Positions 27,221 to 36,089 of a stretch of DNA of 50,794 nucleotides are shown one piece after another (the stretch's first letter is position 1; the number at the start of each line of letters is the position of its first letter). The notes beneath the pieces are model-generated. The model made no database searches, had not been told where the DNA came from, and was given only the letters and a program-made list of their open reading frames with translations. This DNA is from Verrucomicrobiota bacterium (GTDB taxonomy: Bacteria > Verrucomicrobiota > Lentisphaeria > JABSQK01 > JAJFLO01): NCBI GenBank assembly GCA_021772615.1, contig JAJFLQ010000028.1, forward strand, positions 1 to 50,794, in the 5' to 3' direction. The position numbers were made by a program, and so were the translations under genes.

Positions 27221-28744
27221 TAACTCCCGACAACGCTCGGCTTCGCTACAGAATACGGTCACAGCTCTGTCATATATTTCCTGGGCATGGGCCGGTGAAT
27301 CGCCCACGGCGGTCATGCCAAATCTACCAAGTTCACCCACCGCACTGATCATGTGCAACACGATCCCGACTTGCCGACTTTGATCAAAATGCAACCGGTG
27401 GCGCGCGACAATATCGAATATGTCTTCCGGTGTAAACAACCGATACGACTCGGACTTCACCGCATCCGTAGCAACAAAAAACTTCTCCTTGCCACCCGGC
27501 TCAGTAAATCGTGCACACTCCGGGTCATATGTGCCGTCAGTGAGGAATTGAAGCGTCAAAAAAGGATGTGTCGTACCACCCTTACGCAGATTGATCTCTA
27601 TTGCATATGCCTTCCACGGGGTGTCATGGTTTCTGACCACCACAAAATCAACTGCGAATCGGCCAAGAACACCTTCGTCCATAAGCCGGTCGCCGATCTT
27701 GCGCGCCTCAGCGGTAATCAGGGCGGCATAACCATCATCTGCCGGAAATCTGCACCCCATATACGTTTGGCCGCCGACGCCCCCCAGGATCTGGTCGTGC
27801 GTTGATAACACCTCGACGTCACCCAGAGGCGTAATGCGCATTTGCACACTTGGACTTTCGAAGTGCCTACCGGTAATCGCCTCTTCAACAACCCCGTGAT
27901 GCGCCTGCAGCCGGTTAATGTAATCATCGAAACTCGTGCCCGCAGCCTCAAATACCATGCTTCGCACCTGGCATTCCACAACCTCACGATCAACATCCGA
28001 ACCGGTCAACACCATATGCCCCAAGTCGACCGTGGCATTCCCGTCACCGGAAACACCCTCATTGAGCTTCACCAGTATCTTGTCGATCGTCGGCTGTCGC
28101 GTCTTCAACACGATGACAGCATCGATCAGCGTTTCCAGCGATGAAATATTCTCGATCCCATCCGGACACGACACGACTTCCTCGATGAATACGCGGCGAC
28201 CGCCCGTTTTCGTACCGAAGTGAAAGTGCTTTGGATCCGCTGCGTACATCGGAATTCGCAATGTCACCGCCAGGTCACGCTCCAGTTCCGTCGTATTGAA
28301 CGGTACCATGTGTGCCCGGTCAAGATCGACGATCAACGATCGGATATGTGCCAGCAACCGCGGCCTGTCGAGCAACTTACGGGTGAGCGGCTGCGGCGAT
28401 CCGTCAAGCGGCGTTACCAGAAACAAGCGCTTTCTGGCGTGACTTGCGATAACACCAGGAAGCAGGTGGAGATAATAGTCGACGATCAATGGATGAATCT
28501 GCTGCGACGTCACATATATAAGCCGCGCACGTGGCTGCCGCAGGAGAAAGAGAAGAAAAAGAAACCGCTCTTCATAGGCTTGCAACAACGCGCCTTCCAG
28601 GGGATAATCGACGGTCAATGACGGCACAACGACAATGGTTTGTTCGTCGTCGTTCAATGCCTTTATGGATCGCCACAACGGCGCCAGTTTCGACTGTATT
28701 GTGTCGAATTCCAGGTTCGGCAATTCCCCGTTGTTGATATCCAT
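27215..28744 (-). CDS. PGM1-like ATP-grasp peptide ligase with pre-ATP-grasp domain
   Basis: This is a protein of about 509 residues. The N-terminal 180 or so residues form a Rossmann-like pre-ATP-grasp domain (TIVVVPSLTVDYPLEG, LIYVTSQQIHPLIVDYYLHL). The C-terminal ATP-grasp domain has KILVKLNEGVSGDGNA (about residues 220-235) and the Mg-binding EINLRKGGTTHPFL segment (about 400-415) typical of the PGM1/pheganomycin-type ligases, which join a carboxylate to an amine. Substrates here are unknown; no precursor peptide is obvious next door. The start at 28744 is fixed by GGAGGT at 28750-28755, preferred over the GTG one codon upstream. It converges with hslO, overlapping by 6 nt. Confidence 0.82.
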   Translation of the reverse strand: MDINNGELPNLEFDTIQSKLAPLWRSIKALNDDEQTIVVVPSLTVDYPLEGALLQAYEERFLFLLFLLRQPRARLIYVTSQQIHPLIVDYYLHLLPGVIASHARKRLFLVTPLDGSPQPLTRKLLDRPRLLAHIRSLIVDLDRAHMVPFNTTELERDLAVTLRIPMYAADPKHFHFGTKTGGRRVFIEEVVSCPDGIENISSLETLIDAVIVLKTRQPTIDKILVKLNEGVSGDGNATVDLGHMVLTGSDVDREVVECQVRSMVFEAAGTSFDDYINRLQAHHGVVEEAITGRHFESPSVQMRITPLGDVEVLSTHDQILGGVGGQTYMGCRFPADDGYAALITAEARKIGDRLMDEGVLGRFAVDFVVVRNHDTPWKAYAIEINLRKGGTTHPFLTLQFLTDGTYDPECARFTEPGGKEKFFVATDAVKSESYRLFTPEDIFDIVARHRLHFDQSRQVGIVLHMISAVGELGRFGMTAVGDSPAHAQEIYDRAVTVFCSEAERCRELS

Positions 28745-28749
28745 CACAC

Positions 28750-28755
28750 ACCTCC
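28750..28755 (-). promoter_or_regulatory. Ribosome binding site that decides the ATP-grasp start
   Basis: GGAGGT is spaced 5 nt from the ATG at 28744, favouring that codon over the GTG directly upstream. Confidence 0.7.
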
Positions 28756-29129
28756 GCTTATCTGTGAATATAGGCTCTGTACTTGCGTCATGTTATACTC
28801 TGTTAATAATGTCGCTGAATCTCTGATTTCGCGGCAGCCAGGTACCATAGGCCACCGCCATGCGTGATCTGAGTAAGCACCTTTTCGGTTCAATGTCTAT
28901 GCTGCAGACCTTTTCTGACAGGGTCACACTACGCACCTGCAAGACGACATCGCACGTTTGGCACAAGTCCGGTTGTGTGTCGACCGGGTTGATTATCTTA
29001 TTTCGTAAAATAGTGTAATCGCATGCGGCATAAGACCCGATGCCGCCTAATCTATGGATCCAACACGAAAATGTCTACCAGGGACGTTCGTTCCATTTCC
29101 GAAATTCCAGCCAGATAGACCATTGATCC
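28756..29129. other. Divergent intergenic region (about 0.38 kb)
   Basis: This separates the ATP-grasp gene (minus) and waaG (plus). No gene is supported. It contains a possible waaG promoter, TTGATT (28989-28994) with TAGTGT/TGTAAT (29011-29019), and a 7-bp perfect stem-loop (GCGGCAT/ATGCCGC, 29025-29046) that would sit at the very 5' end of the transcript. Both assignments are low confidence. Confidence 0.35.
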
Positions 29130-30275
29130 ATGACCTGTCGCCTGTTATTCTCCATTGCACGTTACTTTGAGTACGGTGGCCTCCAGCGCGACATGCTCAA
29201 TATCGCTGCAGAATGCACCCGGCGCGGGCATGATGTTGACATTCTCACTGGAGCGTGGGTTGGAGCAACCCCGGCATCCGTCCGAGTGACGATCGTTCCT
29301 TTACGTGCAATCTCAAACTTCGGCAAAAACAATCGTCTCGCGGAAGCAGTGCGATGCCGTCTGCGGCAACGCACATACGACTGCTCCGTGGGTTTCAATA
29401 AAATTTCCGGACTCGATATCTATTACGCCGGCGACACGTGTCTGGCCGAAAAGTGGCGCCTGACCAAATCGAAAGCAGTAAGGCGTTTACCGCGATACGC
29501 GCATTTTCTAAAGCAGGAAAGAGATGTTTTTGCGCATGGCGGCACAACAGAAATACTGTTGATCGCACATCAGGAAAAGGACCGGTTCATTCAGCACTAT
29601 GGTACGGAGGCATCACGGTTCCACCTGCTCCCGCCGGGTATCAACCGGGATCGCCTCCGCGACAGGTTGCTTAGCGAGAGCGACAAGCTGAAGATCCGCG
29701 GTGAACTCGGCGTATCACCGGATGACACGATGATACTGATGGTCGGGTCCGGGTTCCGCACCAAGGGCATTGACCGATCACTCCGGGCGCTCCATTCACT
29801 CCGGGAACCATTGCGGTCCCGCTGCAAACTTGTGATTGCGGGCAAAGGCAAAGCGCGGCCGCTACAGATTTTGGCTAGAAAGCTCGGAATATCAGGTAAC
29901 GTCATCTTCACCGGCGCCAGAGATGATGTAGGCCGTCTTTACCAGACGGCGGATATTCTGCTACACCCTGCGTACAGCGAAAATACAGGTACTGCTCTGC
30001 TCGAAGCGATGGTCTGTGGATTACCGGTTCTTACAACCGCGAATTGCGGTTATGCACGCCATGTCGAAGACGCAGATGCAGGGATCGTGTGTCCACAACC
30101 GTTTTCACAAAAGCATCTGGATCGTTCACTACTGGAGATGCTCACGTGCGGCCGTGCAGACGAGTGGCGCAGAAATGCCGATTCATATTGCCGCGAAACC
30201 GACATTTACAGTCTCTTCAACCACGCTGCGGATGCCATCATCGCGCGGGCTGAACGCAACAAGGAAGAAAGATGA
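29130..30275 (+). CDS. waaG: LPS core glucosyltransferase I, WaaG-like (GT4)
   Basis: This is a 381-residue GT-B glycosyltransferase of family GT4. The N-terminal EYGGLQRDMLNIA (residues 14-26) and the FNKISGLDIYYAGDTCLAEK segment (about 89-108) match the WaaG/RfaG signature closely. The C-terminal nucleotide-sugar domain has the ENTGTALLE E-x7-E motif (Glu284, Glu292). It is expected to transfer a hexose from a nucleotide sugar onto the heptose of the LPS inner core at the cytoplasmic face of the inner membrane. Usual core neighbours such as waaP are absent, so it sits outside a canonical LPS cluster. The ATG at 29130 has no strong Shine-Dalgarno sequence. Confidence 0.88.
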   Translation: MTCRLLFSIARYFEYGGLQRDMLNIAAECTRRGHDVDILTGAWVGATPASVRVTIVPLRAISNFGKNNRLAEAVRCRLRQRTYDCSVGFNKISGLDIYYAGDTCLAEKWRLTKSKAVRRLPRYAHFLKQERDVFAHGGTTEILLIAHQEKDRFIQHYGTEASRFHLLPPGINRDRLRDRLLSESDKLKIRGELGVSPDDTMILMVGSGFRTKGIDRSLRALHSLREPLRSRCKLVIAGKGKARPLQILARKLGISGNVIFTGARDDVGRLYQTADILLHPAYSENTGTALLEAMVCGLPVLTTANCGYARHVEDADAGIVCPQPFSQKHLDRSLLEMLTCGRADEWRRNADSYCRETDIYSLFNHAADAIIARAERNKEER

Positions 30276-30323
30276 ACGTAACGTCCTGCCTGCAGACGGC
30301 CTCTCGGTGCACGTGACTCGTAG

Positions 30324-31316
30324 TTAGAGCGCGGTTTCGATTTGGTTGCTGCCTCTGAAAAACGACTCAAACCGTACCTTCTCAGGACCGTGATCCATGG
30401 TCTTCAGCAACAATCCCATCTCCGAAACCATATCCGGGTGACCGCTCAAGTATACAGACCAGCCCGAGAGATCACCGACTTGCTCCAGTGCGACCACACT
30501 TGCACGCCCTGCAGTCAAGCCTTCCCCGGCAGCATTCCCCGATACGCATGGGGTGTAGTTAACATTTCCATTCCCGGCCGCCAGTTCGTTCAACTCTTCG
30601 ACGAGATACAAATCTTCCTTGCTTCGTACACCATGAAACAAATGTATCAGGCCGCTGTGCTTCCTGGCGATAGCGTCATGAACCACCCCATACAACGTGG
30701 CGAGACCGGCGCCGGTTCCAACAAGCAGAAGATTGCGATCTAACTCCGTTTCTTCGTAGTGACACTCGCCGAAAGGTTCCCCCAACTCAACGGTATCACC
30801 AACATTTAATTCATCATGGATCCAATTGCTCATGCTGCCGTCTTTTATTCGGCGGACATGGATCTCGATCGTGTCGTTCTGCTCTGCCGGCCCCGCAATG
30901 GCATAGGACCGGACGAGCTTGAACCCCCGGTACAGATTAACGTTCTGCCCCGGTTTATACTGAAACGGCATCCAGCGCTGCAGTGTCAGCCGCATCACAT
31001 TGGAAGTCAGTTTCTCCTTGCCAACGACTTCCGCGACCGTTCGCTTCAGGACACTTTGATCCGGCAACGCGATCTCAAGATCATTTTCGGGAACACATAC
31101 GCACGCAAGAAAGTAATTCTGATCCTGCAATTCATTACGGATCCCGCCCTGAGACCGCGGGGGAACGTCGCCCGTGACCGCACGCATCAGGCAACTCTGG
31201 CAACCACCGCCACGACAGGCGTTTGGCACAGACACGCCGTTACGCTTCAGGCAGTCGAGGACGCTTTCCGAAGAATACAAAAAGTACGTTCGGTATTGGT
31301 ATGTTATGCGAATCAT
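30324..31316 (-). CDS. 2Fe-2S ferredoxin/FAD/NAD(P)H reductase (CDP-6-deoxy-delta-3,4-glucoseen / oxygenase reductase type)
   Basis: This 330-residue protein has an N-terminal plant-type ferredoxin domain with cluster ligands Cys34, Cys39, Cys42 (ACRGGGCQSC) and Cys72, an FAD domain with RSYAIAG (about 137-143), and an NAD(P)-binding domain with GTGAGLATLYG (about 197-207) and a C-terminal YLSGHPDMV. The arrangement is that of electron-transfer components of aromatic-ring or phenol hydroxylases and of AscD-like deoxysugar reductases. It should pass electrons from NAD(P)H to a partner enzyme, which is not in the neighbourhood. It reads from a good promoter at 31351-31378 and is divergent from the kinase gene. 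Confidence 0.88.
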   Translation of the reverse strand: MIRITYQYRTYFLYSSESVLDCLKRNGVSVPNACRGGGCQSCLMRAVTGDVPPRSQGGIRNELQDQNYFLACVCVPENDLEIALPDQSVLKRTVAEVVGKEKLTSNVMRLTLQRWMPFQYKPGQNVNLYRGFKLVRSYAIAGPAEQNDTIEIHVRRIKDGSMSNWIHDELNVGDTVELGEPFGECHYEETELDRNLLLVGTGAGLATLYGVVHDAIARKHSGLIHLFHGVRSKEDLYLVEELNELAAGNGNVNYTPCVSGNAAGEGLTAGRASVVALEQVGDLSGWSVYLSGHPDMVSEMGLLLKTMDHGPEKVRFESFFRGSNQIETAL

Positions 31317-31350
31317 AGCAAGGCGGTGTACGAGGTGTGGGGTTCTCTAT

Positions 31351-31378
31351 ATTGTATAATGATAGCGGTAGTCGTCAA
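31351..31378 (-). promoter_or_regulatory. Sigma-70-like promoter of the reductase gene
   Basis: On the minus strand, TTGACG (31373-31378), a 16-nt spacer and TACAAT (31351-31356) lie about 30 nt upstream of the start. Both boxes match consensus in 5 of 6 bases. A perfect TATAAT on the plus strand (31355-31360) overlaps this -10 and might serve the divergent kinase gene, but it has no good -35. Confidence 0.55.
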
Positions 31379-31498
31379 GTTAATTAGCGGACAATCCGGC
31401 TTGAATTTGCTGAATGCTGCCAAAATAGTATTGTTTGCTCTTCATGCGTACATTGTGGCGTCCAAACCTCTAGTGACAAGCACCTTTATCACATTGCG

Positions 31499-32863
31499 AT
31501 GAATCGAAAACCACGCATTCTAATTATCGACGGGAATTCCGAACACCGGTGCGAACTCCAATCCATACTAGAGACATCCGAATATGAGTTAATCGAGACC
31601 GCTCAGGCAAACGATGCATTCGCCTTATTGAACCGCGATGATCACATTGACATTGTCATCACCAATGTGAACATGCCGGGGTTCCAGGGCAATGAGTTCG
31701 TTAAAGTGATCAAGACGTATGATCACAGTATTCCGGTGATCATCATTTCTGACAAGAAGCGATTGCTGGCGTTTCGCCAATGCGCGGATGTCGGCGGCGA
31801 CGACTACATCACGCTGCCATTCAAGCCCAAACGCGTTGTCGAAGTCGTCGAGCGAACGGTAAAGCAATACCAGGACCAGAAAAAATCAGGCTACGGTCGT
31901 GGAGAGTCACCGGATCATGACGCAATTGCCGGTTACGATCTCAAGTACGTTATTGGAAAGGGCGCCATGGGCGTTGTATACCTCGCCGAGAAACGCGACG
32001 ACGATACTCTCAATCAATATGCCCTTAAACTGCTTAAACCGGTTTCAACAAATAACGAAGCCAAGCAACGCGAAATTCTCGAGCGCTTCCTGCGCGAAGC
32101 AGAGACTGCCGCGACATTGCATCACCCGAACATCGTTCGGATCATCGATTTTGGCCTGCACGAGGAGGAGTTGCTGCCATACATCGTCATGGAATATGTG
32201 GACGGCAAGTCGCTGCGCCGCTACATCGACCGGACCTTCACCCTGAATATTCTTCAAAAGACGTTGATCCTCAAACAAATCGCCGACGCGTTGTCGGACA
32301 TTCACGAAAATGGAATTTCGCATCGCGACCTGAAGCCAGAAAACATCATGATCGATGGAGAACTGAATGTAAAGGTTTCCGACTTCGGTTTTGCCCGCCA
32401 GCCCAATTCGGAATTGACGCAAACCATCGACATTATGGGAACGCCATGCTATATGGCGCCGGAGTCCTATTCCTCGGCTCGGGTCGACTACCGCGCAGAC
32501 CTCTTCTCGCTTGGCGTGGTAGCGTACGAACTGTATCTGGAACAGAAGCCGTTCGTCGCCAGCCGCTTGACACACCTCAAGACGATCATCCAGAACGACC
32601 CTCCCCACGGTCCACGCCGCCTGCATCCGGGGTTTTCATTGGAGCTGCAGGGGGTTCTTGCCAAACTGCTGAAGAAGGATCGAAACGCCCGCTACGATTC
32701 TGCCGCCACCGTGTCCAGAGATCTCCAGCGTTTTGTCATTAACGCGTCCAAACTGGGAAAAACGGAAATTATCGAAATATCAGAAAGTGATATACTTAAA
32801 TCGTCCCAGGATAATACCCGCGAAGCCGACGAAGAGTACCACGATCACCCCGACTGGAAGTAA
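31499..32863 (+). CDS. Pseudo-receiver domain fused to Hanks-type Ser/Thr protein kinase
   Basis: This is a 454-residue soluble protein. The N-terminal 125 or so residues form a response-regulator receiver fold, but the phospho-accepting Asp is replaced by Asn56 (ITNVNMPG) and the acidic pair is reduced to Asp11; switch Ser84 and Lys109 remain. The kinase domain (about 146-410) has an intact P-loop GKGAMG (153-158), ATP Lys177, HRDLKPEN and a DFG loop (SDFGFA), so it should be active. A short acidic tail follows. It likely phosphorylates Ser/Thr of target proteins, with the receiver acting as a phosphorylation-independent sensor or docking module (inference). Its stop abuts the ATG of the CinA-like gene. 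Confidence 0.92.
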   Translation: MNRKPRILIIDGNSEHRCELQSILETSEYELIETAQANDAFALLNRDDHIDIVITNVNMPGFQGNEFVKVIKTYDHSIPVIIISDKKRLLAFRQCADVGGDDYITLPFKPKRVVEVVERTVKQYQDQKKSGYGRGESPDHDAIAGYDLKYVIGKGAMGVVYLAEKRDDDTLNQYALKLLKPVSTNNEAKQREILERFLREAETAATLHHPNIVRIIDFGLHEEELLPYIVMEYVDGKSLRRYIDRTFTLNILQKTLILKQIADALSDIHENGISHRDLKPENIMIDGELNVKVSDFGFARQPNSELTQTIDIMGTPCYMAPESYSSARVDYRADLFSLGVVAYELYLEQKPFVASRLTHLKTIIQNDPPHGPRRLHPGFSLELQGVLAKLLKKDRNARYDSAATVSRDLQRFVINASKLGKTEIIEISESDILKSSQDNTREADEEYHDHPDWK

Positions 32864-33622
32864 ATGAAAAAGGCCGCACGTCCCGACAGATCCGGGCCGG
32901 TAATCGTTACCGTCGGCGATGAACTGGTGTTCGGCGAACAGGCTAACGACAACCAGACGTGGCTTCTGCAGCTATTCACCAACGCCGGATCGCCGCCGGT
33001 GGCCGCCTTGAGCCTGCCCGATATTACAGGCACAATCGGCACCTGGCTTCAGCACGTGTCGTGTACCAACTCGGGACCCGTGATCGTTTCCGGGGGTATT
33101 GGCGGAACACACGACGACTGCACGCGCGCAGGGATCGCGGCTGCGCTGGAGGTGCCGCTCGTTGTCCACGACGAATGTTTCGCCATCCTGGCGCAACAAT
33201 ACGGCGCAAGATTTAACGCACAACGGCAACGGATGGCGGCGTTGCCCCAAGGCGCTGCGCTCATACCGAATCCACACGGTGCGCCGGGATTCCAAATTCA
33301 CAACATCCATGCCTTCCCCGGCTTCCCCAGCATGTTAAGACCGATGATAGTCGCACATTTTGCTGACCTGCTGAAACGCGGGACGCACACGAAACGTATC
33401 GTAAAGTCCTATGACCTGCCGGTGTCCGAGGGCGACATTGCGCAGGTAATAGAAACCTTTTCCTGCGATCACCCGGAATGCACGACAGGCATCTACCCGA
33501 GTGATACACAGCGCGGTCGGAAAGTCACTGTGCGTGTACGTTGCGATGCCTCGCACCATGAGGCGGCAAGTCGCTTCGAGCAGTTAATTCAGCCGTACAT
33601 AGATGACGGCGGCCGCGTCTGA
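32864..33622 (+). CDS. CinA/MoaB-fold (molybdopterin-binding-like) protein
   Basis: This 252-residue protein has the MoCF_biosynth fold: VTVGDELVFGEQANDN near the start, LPDITGTIGTWL, and SGGIGGTHDDCTRAGIAAAL, matching the GDEL and GGxGxTxDD signatures of CinA N-terminal domains. It lacks the C-terminal PncC amidase part of full CinA. Related stand-alone domains act as ADP-ribose or pyridine-nucleotide pyrophosphatases or are uncharacterised. The ATG directly follows the kinase stop with no gap, so the two are almost certainly translationally coupled and could work together. Substrate unknown. Confidence 0.82.
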   Translation: MKKAARPDRSGPVIVTVGDELVFGEQANDNQTWLLQLFTNAGSPPVAALSLPDITGTIGTWLQHVSCTNSGPVIVSGGIGGTHDDCTRAGIAAALEVPLVVHDECFAILAQQYGARFNAQRQRMAALPQGAALIPNPHGAPGFQIHNIHAFPGFPSMLRPMIVAHFADLLKRGTHTKRIVKSYDLPVSEGDIAQVIETFSCDHPECTTGIYPSDTQRGRKVTVRVRCDASHHEAASRFEQLIQPYIDDGGRV

Positions 33623-33685
33623 CAGCTACGATATCGTCGCGCTTTGGTAAACAAAGTTCAACCTCTCACAATGTGTTTGTAACCA

Positions 33686-33713
33686 TTGACGTTTGAACTA
33701 GGTTTCGTAAAAC
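33686..33713 (+). promoter_or_regulatory. Possible promoter of the CHAT-adhesin genes
   Basis: TTGACG (33686-33691), a 16-nt spacer and TAAAAC (33708-33713) lie 40 nt before the CHAT start, in the 130-bp gap behind the CinA-like gene. The -10 is imperfect. It would allow the CHAT/adhesin part to be expressed apart from the upstream kinase. Confidence 0.35.
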
Positions 33714-33752
33714 GTAACCAAAGGTGTACAAACCGCACCGGTTACTCTCACT

Positions 33753-36089
33753 ATGAAACGACAAGCCAAAACGTTGTTTTTTCTCGGCGCCTTCGTAATC
33801 GCGGCGGCATCTCGAACGTCGCACGCAAACAAGACACCAAGCGCACTACCGGCCTCACCCGCAGCCCAAACCGCTGCGTTCACCCAGGCATTGGCGCTCT
33901 ATGACGCCGGCGATCTGGTTCGAGCGGCGGAGGCATTGACCGCGAATGTTCGACGCGCCGACGCATCCGGCAACCACGCCCACGCGATACGAGCCAGAGC
34001 CATACTCGCAGAAACCTACGCGATGGCGGGACATTACAAGCTCGCCACTTACGTACTCGAATCCGGCTTCGAGCGCGCACGGTCCGAAAACAGCACCCAA
34101 TACATTGCGGAACTGGAAGCCGCGGCCGGCAACGTCTGTATGCTGACACGCGACGCAAACCGTTCACGCGCCTACCTGGACAAAGCGCTTGTCGCCGCAG
34201 AAAGCGAGGGCGACGAGATGCTCCTCGCGACTATTCAGATCAATCTCGGTAATCTTCTGTTGGCGCGTCAGGAATTTGCGGCTGCCGAAATAGCGTACCA
34301 ATCCGCTCACGAGCGTGCGGACCGTCTCGGCCACACCGGCGTGGCGTCGAAAAGCCTGGCGAATCTGGCGCGCTGCCGCCTGGCATCAGGCGATATGACG
34401 GGCGCCGAAGAGGCCAACCGCAGAGCGGCCCGCATTCTGGTCGACAGCCCGGGTTCGCATAACACCTGCATCGTCCAGATCCTGGTAGGGCACACATTCG
34501 CACTACTCGCGGCACACCTCGCCGATCGCGCCGACACCTTCCTGTCAGATAGTCGCCTCGCCTGCAACGCAGCCGCGGCGATGGCAACGCGCTTGCAAGA
34601 CCGGACGGCGCTCTGTTATGCGCTCGGCAATCTGGGATACGCCCACGAGCAACAGGGTGATGTCGACACCGCCGTCTCGATTACCCGCCGCGCGGCTTTC
34701 ATCGCTCAGGAAGAACAATTGCCGGACGCCCTGTACCGCTGGCAGTGGCAGCTCGGGCGACTGTTTCGGGAGCAGACAAAAATCGACCAGGCAGAACAGG
34801 TTCTCAGTCAGGCCGTGGCCACACTGCAAACGATTCGCCACGACGTCGCAATTCGATACGGCAATGCCAATCTGCATTCGTCGTTTCGCCAGGCCGTCGG
34901 CGACCTTTATCTTGACCTGGCCGACGTCCGCTTGCAACAATCGGACTATGCCGCCACGCCCGAGGCGGCCACGCGCAAACGGCTCGATGCCCGGGATACG
35001 ATCGAACAACTGCGCGCGGCCGAACTCGACGATTACTTCCAGGACGATTGCGTCAATATCGCCAGAAGCCACGTCAGACCGGCCGACACCGTTCAGGACG
35101 GATCCGCCGTGGTCTATATCATTCCATTACGCGACCGCATCGAATTTATCGTTACCCTGCCGTCAGGACTGAAGCGGTTTACGCAACAAGTGACCTCCAT
35201 CGAATTGACCCGAACGGTTCGCGATTACCGCCGCTTTCTGCAGCGCCGTACGACCCGCGAATACATGCGGCCGGCCCAAACGCTGCATAAATGGTTGATC
35301 GACCCGATCGAATCCGCAGTGGCCGCCGAGAATGTACGCACATTGGTATTTGTCCCCTACGGCGCATTGCTCACAGTGCCATTCTCCGCTCTCCACGACG
35401 GCGACGCGTTCCTGATCGCCAAGTATGCCGTAGCCATTATTCCTGGACTAAGCCTTATGGACCCTACACCTATCGAGTCCGCACCTATGCGCATACTCAA
35501 GTGCGGTCTTTCCGAGGGTGTTCAGGGTTTTCCGCCCTTACCCTTCGTCTCCACCGAATTAAACAATATTCAGGAGATTTTCAGTGATGGTAAGGTATTG
35601 CAGGACCAGGCCTTCGTCGACAGCCATCTCACAAAGGCGTTTGCGGAAACGCCATACTCGATCGTGCACATCGCCACACACGGAGAGTTTGGCCGCGACG
35701 CACGGGATACATTTCTCCTGACATATGACGATCGGCTGGATCTCAACCGCCTCGAAAGCCTGTTGCGTCCGAATGCCTACCGCGGCCAACCGGTCGAACT
35801 CCTCACGCTCAGCGCCTGCCAGACCGCCGCGGGCGACGATCGCGCAGCGCTAGGTCTCGCCGGCGTCGCGTTCAAGGCAGGCGCCCGCAGTGTACTCGCG
35901 ACACTCTGGTATATAAACGACGAGGCCGCCTCGATACTAATCCGCGATTTCTACCAGCGGCTCAGTACACGCTCCGCCGGCAGCAAAGTCGAAGCCCTGC
36001 GACAGAGCCAACTCGCCCTGCTCCAGGATCTACGCTACCGACACCCCTGTTACTGGTCACCATACCTCATGATTGGAAACTGGTTATGA
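33753..36089 (+). CDS. Exported TPR-CHAT caspase-like peptidase
   Basis: This 778-residue protein has a signal peptide (MKRQAK, hydrophobic core LFFLGAFVIAAAS, cleavage near SHA, residue about 25). TPR-like helical repeats fill about residues 40-380. The C-terminal CHAT domain (about 470-778) has the catalytic dyad His643 in VHIATHGEFG and Cys689 in TLSACQTAAGDD, so it should be an active cysteine peptidase of the caspase/separase clan. Export places it in the periplasm or outside, unlike the cytoplasmic CHAT proteins of defence systems. Its stop overlaps the adhesin ATG (ATGA at 36086-36089), so both are translated together; processing of the adhesin by this peptidase is a natural hypothesis. 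Confidence 0.93.
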   Translation: MKRQAKTLFFLGAFVIAAASRTSHANKTPSALPASPAAQTAAFTQALALYDAGDLVRAAEALTANVRRADASGNHAHAIRARAILAETYAMAGHYKLATYVLESGFERARSENSTQYIAELEAAAGNVCMLTRDANRSRAYLDKALVAAESEGDEMLLATIQINLGNLLLARQEFAAAEIAYQSAHERADRLGHTGVASKSLANLARCRLASGDMTGAEEANRRAARILVDSPGSHNTCIVQILVGHTFALLAAHLADRADTFLSDSRLACNAAAAMATRLQDRTALCYALGNLGYAHEQQGDVDTAVSITRRAAFIAQEEQLPDALYRWQWQLGRLFREQTKIDQAEQVLSQAVATLQTIRHDVAIRYGNANLHSSFRQAVGDLYLDLADVRLQQSDYAATPEAATRKRLDARDTIEQLRAAELDDYFQDDCVNIARSHVRPADTVQDGSAVVYIIPLRDRIEFIVTLPSGLKRFTQQVTSIELTRTVRDYRRFLQRRTTREYMRPAQTLHKWLIDPIESAVAAENVRTLVFVPYGALLTVPFSALHDGDAFLIAKYAVAIIPGLSLMDPTPIESAPMRILKCGLSEGVQGFPPLPFVSTELNNIQEIFSDGKVLQDQAFVDSHLTKAFAETPYSIVHIATHGEFGRDARDTFLLTYDDRLDLNRLESLLRPNAYRGQPVELLTLSACQTAAGDDRAALGLAGVAFKAGARSVLATLWYINDEAASILIRDFYQRLSTRSAGSKVEALRQSQLALLQDLRYRHPCYWSPYLMIGNWL

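Noticed and set aside
33753..36089. CHAT protein as part of a CRISPR- or gasdermin-linked defence system
   Set aside because: There is no Cas gene, CRISPR array, gasdermin or nucleotide-binding sensor nearby, and the protein has an export signal; the context is an adhesin locus.
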